NCBI GenBank assembly: GCA_026413225.1
Contig: CM048557.1
Location: 42,415,371-42,479,370 of the forward strand
DNA length: 64,000 nt
Source: Otis tarda
Lineage: Eukaryota; Chordata; Aves; Otidiformes; Otididae
Direction: 5' to 3'
Shown: one piece after another, positions 53,792 to 64,000 of the stretch
How positions within the stretch are numbered: position 1 is the first letter of the stretch
Layout of the letters: each line of letters opens with the position of its first letter
Translations under genes and position numbers: made by a program
The notes under the pieces: model-generated
Database searches by the model: none
What the model was told of the DNA's origin: nothing
Seen by the model: only the letters and a program-made list of their open reading frames with translations

Positions 53792-54556
53792 GCGAAGTCC
53801 TGCACATGGGTCAGGGCAATCCCAGGCACAAATACAGGCTGGGCGGAGAGTAAATGGAGAGCAGCCCTGAGGAGAAGGACTTGGGGGTGCTGGTGGATAA
53901 GAAGCTCAACATAAGCCAGCAACATACACTTGCAGCCCAGAAGGCCAACCACATCCTGGGCTGCATCAAAAGAAGCGTGGCCAGCAGGTTGAGGGAGATG
54001 ATTCTGCCCCTCTACTCTGCCCTGGTGAGACCCCACCTGGAGTACTGTGTCCAGTTCTGGAGCCCCCAACATAAGAAGGACATGGACCTGTTGGAGCAAG
54101 TCCAGAGGAAGGCCACAAAGATGATCAGAGGGTTGGAATACCTTTCCTATGAGGACAGGCTGAGAGAGTTGGGGCTGTTCAGCCTGGAGAAGAGGAGGCT
54201 CCAGGGAGACCTTATAGTGGCCTTCCGGTACCTAAAGGGGGCTGATAGGACAGATAGGGAGATACTTTTTAGGACGGCCTGTTGTGATAGGATGAGGGGT
54301 AACGGTTTTAAAATAGAGGGAGGTAGATTCAGACTGGATATAAGGAAAAAATGTTTTACAATGAGGGCAGTGAAACACTGGAACAGGTTGCCCAGAGAGG
54401 TGGTAGATGTCTCATCGCTGGAAACATTCAAGGCCAGGTTGGACAGGGCTCTGAGCAACCTGATCTGGTTGGGGATGTCCCTGCTCCTTGCAGGGGGGTT
54501 GGACTAGATGACCTTTGAAGGTCCCTTCCAACTCTAACCATCCTATGATTCTATGA
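53792..54556 (+). mobile_element. CR1 LINE fragment H with open 217-codon frame
   Basis: Starts at the reverse transcriptase [15 protein letters not shown] region (TCCTGCACATGGGTC) and continues to the typical 3' end at CCTATGATTCTATG. The frame 53854-54507 is uninterrupted. The usual stop after LSNLI has become TGG, so the frame reads on into the 3' UTR ([12 protein letters not shown]). A 5'-truncated dead copy. Confidence 0.94.
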
Positions 54557-57404
54557 AGCTACTTTTAAAGTCCTATGTTTTTTAAGTGGGTGGTATGTTT
54601 GTAAAAGTTGTATAGCATGGATTTAATATTATACATGGAACTCAAAAATGAGTATATATGAGAAAGACAAGTTTTCCTATGTTGTTTAATTTTTGCTGAG
54701 AATGGTTACAGATAAGTAAGCAAGTTGAGAAGCAAATAACGTAGGTCTTCCAATGTAGAAACACCTGCCGCATCATTCCTTTCTCTAAGTAGATTTAGAT
54801 AGATGCTGTGCAGAATGTCAACTTGTATTGACAGATAAGCAGAAGTATAATATGGCAGTGAAACTGGTAACTTAAGCATTTCTAAGGAGATTTCCTACTA
54901 TTTAATGTAGGATACTTTTAGCAATTTAAGAGAAATCCATGCAAGTTCATTTTGCTAAAGATATCATCATTTTCTAGTAGCAAGACATACTGCATACTGC
55001 TATTTTATGGCCACTGGTGCTATTCTATCATTCTGTACAAAAAATAATGTACAGAATTGTCAATTTCTTTTTGTGGTAAGGACAAAATAAGCTTTCCACA
55101 TGAAATTGAGATTGTATATTTTTTTAAAACATTCCCTTTGATGCTATCTGAAAACAGCAGCAGGCTGCACCAACCATTACAATTTTTTTTATATTTAAAA
55201 TAACGTATTTATAGCAAAGGTAGTTGACAACAGTACTTTAAATCAGTTATGTTCTAGACTGAAATGGAAATTCAGAAGTACATAAAGGAACAGAAAACAA
55301 AAAAAAAATATATAAAGTGCATTCCAATGTGATAAGAAAAGATTAGGTTTTACGATGACAAAGACCAAGCAGAACATGAATACTAGCACCTTTTTTAGTA
55401 AATGTGCACTATGAATGCAGAGCTTTGGGCATGACACAAAAGTTGCTTTGTAATGACAAAATTTTTTTCACCTCAAGATGAATTTGATGCTGAAGTACAT
55501 TTCTGTAAAGAATACTGTGGTTCTTGTAAAAACTGAGATAGCTGTAATGACTCTTTAATTATTAGCTGAGACTTATGACAAAATATGTCTGCACTCAGTG
55601 TTGCTAATAGTACCAGGTTTGATGTAGGTCTTTGTTCCTTCCACACAGCTCAAGTCACATGAGGCTAACGTTGACCTTATTTCAAGGAAGAATTATTCAT
55701 GTCACTTCTTTTACTTATAGAGGTTGTTCACCCAGTCATGCCTGACTGAAATAGAAAGGATGGATTTACAAATTCAGTGCCAGACACACTGAGTCGGCAA
55801 AGTACTTTATTTAATCTGTAAAATTAGTTCCGGAGCTACAAAAGGCAGAGGGAGAGACAGATCCAGCACACCCGCTGGAAGAACTGTAATATAATTTAGG
55901 ATCTCAAGCAGTCATCTGCCAACTTCTATAGTCTCTTCTCCTCTGCAGACTTTTTCTCTCCATCCCTAATATACTTGTCTAGCCACACTGTTGCGTTAGT
56001 CTTTTTTTTCTTTCCACTTCCACTATCATCTCTGCACTACCATCTCTCACACAGGCCAGCCTCTCAGCTCTCTCAGATCTTTATTTTTCTCTCCAAACAG
56101 AACCTCTGAACACCTCACAATCTTGAAGATGCCTTCATAGGATCACTCTCTGAAAAGTACACTTATTCCCCACCCCCCAGTCACCAATCCTTCTCTTTTC
56201 TTTAAACTCCAAGGAAAGTAGATGGAAATTCTGATGTGTCAAGGTGATGAAGGAAAGCTATGCTTAAGCAGAGAATTAAATTCTGGATATCTACAGTCTT
56301 CACAAGAGAGCATCCTCCATGTCTTTCAAATCTCCTTCCCTTCTTCCTTAAGTACATTCTTACCACTACACGGAATATAGCCAGGGCAAGTACTTGTAAA
56401 GCAAATGGTCCAAATTATATGGAGTCCAAATCTTTTCAGTCCTAAGCATCAAATGAAAGACATCCCTGTCTAGCAGGTGATGCTCCTTACACTAGGGACA
56501 CAGGCCTTGTGATAACTCAGGCTATACACTTCTAAATCCCTGTTTGAATCTAGCCCTAAGAGAAAAAATTACATTCACTTACTTTCATTCTGAGTAAGAG
56601 CATCCATGCAGGAGGATAAATACTGTACAGCCACAGTGCTTTGGAGCATCATTCAGATTAGTTAAACATTCCTGTATACAGGAAGTTTAATGTATTTTTC
56701 CATGCAGGTACTAGTCCAGTCAAGCCCTCTTCAGCATTAGAGGAGTGCCTTATATCATAAGACGCCTTATTTTGCAATGTATTTTCTGTGGTGTCCAGTT
56801 TCTGTAAGATATCCTATGGGGCACAGCACTGGGTGCCAGCTCCCTTAATGTTTATTAAGTGGCTCATAAAGTTTAGCAAATGACAAGAAGTGCTTATTAC
56901 GTCATACACCGTTCCTATATGGACATTGCAGTAGCCAGTGCTTCTACTCCCATGTTAGTCTAATGTGACTGCTGTTTTCTGCAAAGATACATAAGCCGTA
57001 GCAGGTAGTAACTACTCCATGAGAAGCTTATTTTGTAGAGCCTGGGCACCCAAGCAATGAAGAAATCAGCAGTGCTTCTTTTATAGTCCATGTTCATAGC
57101 TGTATGGTAAGTAGCAACAGACAAAATGGCAGTATTTCACTTAAGTATCTTTCTATTTTCTCTCTTTCATGTAAGTGCATCCATTTCCATGTTTATTCCA
57201 TTATCATTCACTAATAATACAGGAAATAATTGTGAGACTGAGATTTTCCTTCAAATAGAGCTCTGCATCGGTGACTTTATTTTAGCTTTGCTGTAGTTAT
57301 GCTAACAGAAACAAGTATTTGAGCTATGAATGGTCTTGTCACAGCCATTATCTTCCTTCTGATGGCTTTTTGAGTTCAACACAAATTGTTCACATGTAGC
57401 TTTT
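54557..57404. other. Intergenic DNA, no gene seen
   Basis: AT-rich unique sequence. Only short unconvincing ORFs, with no transposon recognised. Confidence 0.5.
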
Positions 57405-57480
57405 GGAATCACAGAAATAAGGGTTGGAAAGGACCTCAGGAGGTCATTCATTTCCTCTCCCTGCTGCAAGGCAGAGCTGA
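57405..57480 (-). mobile_element. CR1-like 3' end fragment I
   Basis: GGAATCACAGAAATAAGGGTTGGAAAGGACCTCAGGAGGTC-like sequence (written here in part) matches the 3' end of CR1 in reverse. It is very short and its boundary with unique DNA is uncertain. Confidence 0.65.
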
Positions 57481-58213
57481 ACAGCTAAACCACAGCCAAA
57501 CAGATCTGAGTTCTCCCTAGCTGTTAACATCTGACCGATGTCCACACAATAGCCACAAGCGGCTGTTTACCTCGGCTTCAAAATCTGATCTATTTATAAA
57601 TGCTGTGACTTTTAGTAGATTATGTGATCCATACCATGCATTGCATGTATAGCTGTTTTCATTCCATGCTCTTACTGTCTCCTTTCACAATGCTCTGTGT
57701 CCTTTGCAGGTCTTAAAATCTACACATTGCAGTAGAAAGAAAGGCATTTACACAGTCCCTCTACCCAATGCTATGATCTGCAAATAGTTTACACCAGCCT
57801 CTGTATTCTCTGATAAATCCTCTCCTTTCACAACCCTGAGCAGTTATAAATAGATGCATGACATCAGGTCTTGAAAAAGCCACAAAACTTCCCAAGAAAC
57901 TGATCGCTCAACCAAAAATGCAGGAAAAAGGGCAAAACTAACCATAATGTACCAGGTAAGCAAAACATCTGAGACTTTGTTTCCTGCTTTCTTTCATTTG
58001 CACAGCACTCAGACACAAGTGTCATTTCTAAAATGATAGTGTTTGCAGAGGCTGCACAGACCTTTCCTCAAAAATCCTTTTGCACAGTGGGAACTCCACT
58101 GGGACAATGTGGCGTAGTTAATGAAGTGGTCTCAAAGCTGGTGGTCTGTGTTCCAGCAATACATTACTTATCCATATGCTGGGTTTTTTTCCTGAGGCAT
58201 TCATCATCTTCAT

Positions 58214-58297
58214 CTTTCCTGCTTCTCACAGGGGGGTTGGACTAGATGACCTTTAAAGGTCCCCTCCGACCCTAACTATTTTATGATTCTATGATTC
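58214..58297 (+). mobile_element. CR1 3' end fragment J (about 84 bp)
   Basis: CTTTCCTGCTTCTCACAGG and GGGGTTGGACTAGATGACC to TTATGATTCTATGATTC: only the last part of a CR1 3' UTR. A severely 5'-truncated insertion, in the opposite orientation to fragments I and K on either side. Confidence 0.88.
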
Positions 58298-58958
58298 ATA
58301 CTGCCAGTTATCATTAAAATCGCTATGGAAAGGCATATATGTAATTGTAGGAACTTGTGTGCAACTCTATAGAATTTCTCCACAGCAAAATGTGCAGCAC
58401 AATGTGCTGAAGAGTAAAATTCTAGTCACTGAGCAGGCGTTTCGCCAGCAAGTCTGGGATTTCATCCTTGAGACTGCCCCTCCCTTCAGAGTTACAGATG
58501 AAGTAGAAAAGTATTACAAGCTTTGCTTCCAAGGAGAACATCAGACAATGAGCAAATTGCTCTATCACAGTTGCTGAGTGGTCTCAGTAATAACCCCAGC
58601 TCATTCGCCTAGAAACCTTGTCCTTGCACATTTTCTGACCAAATAGCATTAGCAAATTCTACACTTTAAAACTTTTTGTGAGCTTGTTGGGTTTTGTTTT
58701 TGTTTTGTGTTTGGTTTTTTTTCCGTCTGGGTAGGAGTTATCTGATGCAATGTGCTTACACGATATAATTGACAGTGAACCCTAAATAGGATAATCCCAG
58801 GGAGAGGAGCCTGACAGTGTGGAACACATTTAGAATAACCAGAAAGGGCACAGATTTGAAGTGTAATGACGTATTTGAAGTGCTCCAAATACACGGAGCC
58901 TTTTAACCTGTTAGAAATTATGAGCTTCAACCCACTGTGTAGTGAGAAAAAAATAAAC

Positions 58959-59155
58959 CATAGAATCATTAAGGTTGGAAAAGACCTTTAAGATCACCGA
59001 GTCCAACCATGAACCTAACACTGCTAAGTTCACCACTAAATCATACTAACCCTACCGCCTGCTTATAAAGGAAAGCCTCATAGCCTCCTTGACAGAACTC
59101 GTACCTAAGTGCCCTCAGACTTGTACAGCCGTGTCCTGTGCAGAACATGCCTCAC
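58959..59155 (-). mobile_element. CR1-like fragment K, divergent subfamily
   Basis: CATAGAATCATTAAGGTTGG, AAAAGACCTTTAAGATCACC and GAGTCCAACCATGAACC match a bird repeat 3' end of the CR1 type but of a different subfamily. It continues to about 59155 (ACTTGTACAGCCGTG). The upstream boundary is approximate. Confidence 0.7.
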
Positions 59156-62026
59156 AACAAATGTCAAAGGTTAGGAGTGAACAGTAGGATCTAGGAGTGA
59201 GCAGTAGGATCTGGTTTACATTATACAAATAGAAACTTAGAAAGATTCCATGACCATGATATTCATTTCCAGATGTAAGTGCCAGGCAACAATTCCAGAA
59301 CTATAGTCAATTCCCACCTCAGGATGGTGGGTGCCCTATGATTTGCTGTACTATAACATCATTCCCATGTCCCAGGGTAGGACAGCATAGTAGATTCACT
59401 GTAGAAAAAAAAAAATTTAATTCCCATCTGGGTCTGAACAATCTAGGGCTTGTTCTCGAGAACAGTCACCAAAATAACTGACTCACACATTTATGAACAA
59501 AGTTTCTCCTATGAGCAAAGTTGCACTGTGTTTTTAGTACCAACTGTAGAACTCGATGTGTCAAAGACAAAAATGCACTGGATGAGGTACTGGAAACAGT
59601 TGATTCTCAGCACTCCAACTCTAAAAAGTCAAGTCATGCTGAAAATATTTCCAGGGATACTCGCAGATGGCAGACACATATCTAATCGCCTGTTAGTAGA
59701 AGGACATGCAGAGGAGCATGTTTCAGCTCTTCATCATCAGAAAGTGATTGTGAGACAATGTCCTAAATTCCAGTGATACAACAGGAACGGATGCAAATGT
59801 AGGACCCAAATGCGTATGAATCATCCCGCCAGCAAAATCCTGACTCTTCGCTCAGTTTGTTCAATTCCTTTTCAGCCAAAGTTCCCATTTGCTTTAATGT
59901 GACTGCTTTCACAAGGAAGGTCTTAACTGTAAGAGTCATTGCACTGCTCCCAAAGATAAAGCATGGCCCTTAAGTACACATTTATCAGAGAGCTGATAGG
60001 TAACAGGTGATGTAACACAGCTGATTGAAGAAGACATTTTTTTTTGGCAAAAGAAATTAAATTGAGTGAATTAACTTTATGGATCAAAACCCAGTAAAGC
60101 ACAGGAGGCCTGATAAAGAATGGATGTTTCCATTGCTGAATGCTTCTGCTAACAAAAATGTAACATACAGCCTGCACAAGAACAAGGTAAATTCTTCGTT
60201 ACTCAGACAAGATCAATTAATTTCATTGGGATTTCTTATAAGAACGATAATTTTATATTATTTAGAAAAGTTCAGCTGGAACCAAAAGCTCTCCTTAGAT
60301 TTTAAGGACCCAGAAGAGTTATGTATAGCAATCCTAAGAAGGAGTACCTAAAACAGCTAGATAAACTATCAAAGTACAAGCAACCAGGAAATCTGGCCAC
60401 ATAATGGATTTCCAAGTCTCAAGCTTAGGAAGATGGAGATACCAAGGAGCTATTTGCCCAGCTAAGTGCATGTAGTGTGGCTTCCAGGAGAGGCTAACAC
60501 CAAAAGGGAACGAAACTTGCTGGGAGAATGTTTAACAGTTAGGCTGGGAACAGACCTGTGATTTTGGCTGCTGCCAGTGGAAGTCTTAAATGGGTGCTGT
60601 TCTTCCTTCTTCTACAGCTATTTACCTATGTACAGATACGTAGATACCTATCACAGCAGTACTGCTCTTAGGAAGGGAGACTAAAGCAGTGGTTCCAGAG
60701 TGTTACGGAGTCTGGTTAAAACAGATTTGTACAGAAAGGGATTTGTGATTTTCAGAAAGAAAGGAGGTGACAGCACAATATTTGCAGAGGATGCTCAGCT
60801 TTGGAATGACAGGGGCAGAAGGGACTATGAGTATGCAATTTGGCTGAGGGTATACAGTGTGATGGACCAAGATCGAACTTTTTTCCTTGGCTGTACCTGT
60901 TTCTTAGGTTTCAGACATCTCCAATACCAGGCTTCTAGCCTTGCTCTGAGCAGGTCTGATCAATAAGGATTTGAAACTGCCTATGGCATTCAGTGACTCA
61001 TCTTTTATAATGACTCAGTGTTGCAAGCTGATGGAGCTTAGCCAGACTTAGCAACAGTGGAAAGTTTTCCATTTCTTTTCTTTTTGTTTTGCTTTTATAG
61101 AGAAGATTTTTGAGACTACCATCTGCCCCTCTACTCACAGATCCCTGTTCAGAGCCCACTGAGCATCCATTTCACAGATCCCACTGCAGAGTGCTTCAGT
61201 TTTCAAAACTGCTCTGTTCCCACAGTAATTCTATTCCTAGCATGTGAACAGCAGCTACAGCATTCTTCCTGGGGGATGTCCCTCAGAGCATATGGTGTTT
61301 TTAAGCAAAGATGGAGACCTGAGAACCATAATCAAATGATCAGATGTGAACTTACAAGATTGTCCTTAGGAGGAAGTATGATGCAGGAAAGCAATTTGCT
61401 GATTTTAGAACCTTAACACTTATGATATTTGTGTTCAAGGCAAAGCTCTGCATAATGAGACATTGGGTAATAGAGGTTTAGTGGAAGCTGTGCTTCCCAT
61501 GTCTAACCATTTACCTCTCTATTACGCTGCAATAATCATGTTACCCAGGGACAGGCCTCCTGGAAGTACAGGCGGGCTTTGTGTGATAGATTGCTGATAT
61601 TCATGCAGAAAAGCAAGACCACCAAACCTTTGTACTTGTCAATATTTGTACTCCAGCAGCTGGTGACTAATGGCTTAACACATTGATTCTTGTTGCCACC
61701 CTCCCCCTGTCTTCCAAGAAAAATAAGATTCAGTTTCCCAACTCAGAGGATTAGAAAAAAAAAATAATTAAAAATGCAGCCCAGCCCCAGCGTCCAAAAT
61801 AAATATTCTTTATTTTCACAAAGGCCTTTACATCCAAATACATCCCAGGCTTTTATTAAAAACAAAAACGAAAAAAAAAAAACAAAACACCCACCACCAG
61901 TAACAAACCCAGCAAAGACACTGATGTCTATTCTAGAGGCAAAGCCTCAGCGTTTTGCCTGAGTTCACATAGGAGATTTCTACTTGACCTGGAACCAAAG
62001 CCCAAGACTCATATTTCATAGGACAA
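59156..62026. other. Intergenic DNA, no gene seen
   Basis: Holds the 20 bp tandem duplication at 59172-59211 and A-rich tracts near 61755 and 61868-61883. ORFs of 84 to 108 codons lack recognisable domains. Confidence 0.5.
59172..59211. repeat. Two tandem copies of a 20 bp unit
   Basis: TAGGAGTGAACAGTAGGATC followed directly by the same unit with A to G at the tenth base. A short tandem duplication. Confidence 0.85.
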
Positions 62027-62303
62027 GAGATAGGACAAGGAGTAATGGTTTTAAAATAGAGGGGGGTAGATTTAGATTAGATATTAGGAAAAAATTTTTT
62101 ACAATGAGGGTTGTAGAACACTGGAACAGGTTGCCCAGAGAGGTCGTGGAAGCCCCATCCCTAGAAACGTTCAAGGCCAGGTTGGGTGAGGCTCTGAGCA
62201 ACCTGATCTAGTCGGGGATGTCCCTGCTCCTTGCAGGGAGGTTGGACTAGATGACCTTTGAAGGTCCCTTCCAACCCTAACCATTCTATGATTCTATGAT
62301 TCA
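62027..62303 (+). mobile_element. CR1 LINE fragment L
   Basis: Last 277 bp of CR1, encoding [20 protein letters not shown] to LGEALSNLI and a stop at 62211, then the 3' UTR and a perfect ATTCTATGATTCTATGATTC end. At its 5' edge ATAGGACAAGAGATAGGACAAGG contains a short direct repeat. Confidence 0.93.
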
Positions 62304-64000
62304 TTACCCTGTCAGCTAGGCCGGTACAACCTACCTAGTACTTCCCCACCCAACTCTTGCCTGCAGGTGTTTGCATCCAACTTACAGCCACTTCTTGTCA
62401 GAGGTGGGGAGGGGAGGTTCAGGAAGCATGCTTTGTACCGAAGTATCACCTCCTGGATCTCTGAATAGCACTGCACCAGCTTAGAGGGGCTGCATCTCAC
62501 CACTTAAGTAAAGGATGAAGTAAACACAACCCAGATTCATCCTGTGTGTGAGCGTGGTCAGCACAGACATGCTTCTGCAAAACAGCCTGCCAAGGGTCAA
62601 AGACCTGGAGTTCAACTCCCTTGACTGCCAAGGTCAGACCAGCTGGTCTTCTCACCCACTGAGCTTAGCCTGTTGCATTATAGATCATTTTACTCCTTCT
62701 GTTTATGAAAATGCCTGGTTTTATTAAGCAGGAACTCTTTTCTCAGCAAAACCAAACAAACCTGTAAAGCATTAAGCAGGCAGTCACATTTCATGCTATG
62801 CCAGGGTGGAACTCACCAATAATTAATGTTTGATTTCCTTAATGAATCTCTGAAAGCACGCAGTTTCAGTTTCACCTTTTACAGCTCTCTGTTTGAAAAG
62901 GGAGAGGAAAAAATAGAGATGGGAAAAGGAAACAAATATGGCCCAAGGAATCGTTAAATTCTCCTATGCCATGAGTTTTCTGCCAGGCTATCCATAAAAA
63001 TAGAGGCAAAGGGAGGACATGGATAGTGGAAGTAGTGCATCTGCAGATTCTTCCTTTAAAAAAATTGGTTCTGCCAAGAAGTCCTAGCACAATTCTTGGT
63101 TTATGGCAAGATTACGGGAAGATTACAACAAGAATATTCCATGTCCCTTCAGCTCAAAGGTCCCATTTCTTAGACCTGGTATAGCCAAGAGTTCCCATGC
63201 AAGATGTTTCTCCGCAGCCCACACACAGGCCCAGAGATGGCTGATGCATTTCACCTAACATGGTTCCAGGCAAAATCCACAAAAATGTGTTTGAAGCCAG
63301 AACTGGAACTCAGAACAACTGTCTTCTTCAAGAGTATCTTCAGCATTGGGCTGCAGCTGGACAGATTTTCAGCCTACATTTATTTGTTCACATGCAATCG
63401 CTTAGTTAAGTGTCATCGTAATTACGTTTACAAATGCACTTACACAACCATAAACCAAAAAGCCTGCATACTTTTTTTTTAGTTAAAACTTTTCTCAATT
63501 AAAAAATTATACTGCAAAGGCTCCTTTCTTTTCCTATTATTTTAAAAAGGTTTTCAACAGAAATAATTTTAAAATTTGCCATAAACAGAATGAGTGTATC
63601 AGCCACATCCCTCAGTAAATCACAAAGACATTACTGTTCCTAATGCTAGGCCTAAGGATTTTAAGATAGACATCTTAAACTAGAAACAACAACATTTAGC
63701 TAACAGTCCTCTGCATGCACGTCAAAAATCTAGTCAGGTGGCAGAGTGAAACAACTAAGTTACATGAAGTGGCAAAAAACCATTGGTCAGGCTCCAAGAT
63801 GATAGGGTGCTTCAGTTAAAAAACAAAATACCTGACCACTTGAGCTGTTACAAGATATTGCCAAAATAAACTACAATTATTTATTCAGATGATGTTCCTT
63901 GGCTTTCCTTTCAGGAAAACTGCCAGAAAATAAATGAAGTATTCACTGAATCAACAACCCAGAAAAGACACTTAAAGAAAGGTCTGAAGTCAGAATACGC
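62304..64000. other. Intergenic DNA to window end, no gene seen
   Basis: Unique AT-rich sequence with no supported gene or repeat. Confidence 0.5.

Noticed and set aside
62600..62640. B-box-like GGAGTTCAACTCC suggesting a tRNA or tRNA-derived SINE
   Set aside because: No A box or cloverleaf can be drawn at the proper spacing, and no Pol III terminator fits.

Overview
This is vertebrate, almost certainly avian, nuclear DNA. Coding sequence is sparse, the gene present is split by introns, and the interspersed repeats are dominated by CR1 (chicken repeat 1) LINE fragments with the typical 3' end (GGTTGGACTAGATGACC and then ATTCTATGATTCTATGA). There is also a bird-type solo LTR. I cannot name the species. 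No bacterial, viral or CRISPR content is visible apart from the old retroelement copies.

One protein-coding gene is supported: EGLN3 (PHD3), the HIF prolyl hydroxylase 3, complete on the minus strand in five exons. Coding exon 1 is 34095-33739, exon 2 is 9816-9697, exon 3 is 7769-7633, exon 4 is 6942-6869 and exon 5 is 5476-5439. Together they give 726 nt, or 241 residues plus a stop, and all junctions are in phase with canonical GT/AG ends. The Fe(II) triad H135/D137/H196 and the 2-oxoglutarate-binding R205 are all present. The 3' UTR probably runs from 5438 down to a poly(A) signal near 2927 or 1732.

Layout: 1 to about 1,700 is sequence downstream of the gene. About 1,700-5,438 is the 3' UTR. 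5,439-9,816 holds exons 5 to 2. 9,817-33,738 is a 24 kb first intron with four CR1 copies (all antisense to EGLN3), a 447 bp solo LTR with a 5 bp target-site duplication, and a CpG-rich island near 18,000 that carries HIF-type RCGTG motifs. 33,140-35,580 is a CpG island holding exon 1, the 5' UTR and a promoter with several more RCGTG sites. 35,580-64,000 is upstream intergenic DNA with eight further CR1 pieces, simple repeats and no convincing gene.

The most useful leads are the intronic CpG/RCGTG island as a candidate hypoxia enhancer, an in-frame TGA shared by three CR1 copies, and the sense-oriented solo LTR in intron 1 combined with a strong-context internal ATG at the start of exon 2. 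I found no sign of a new multi-gene system.
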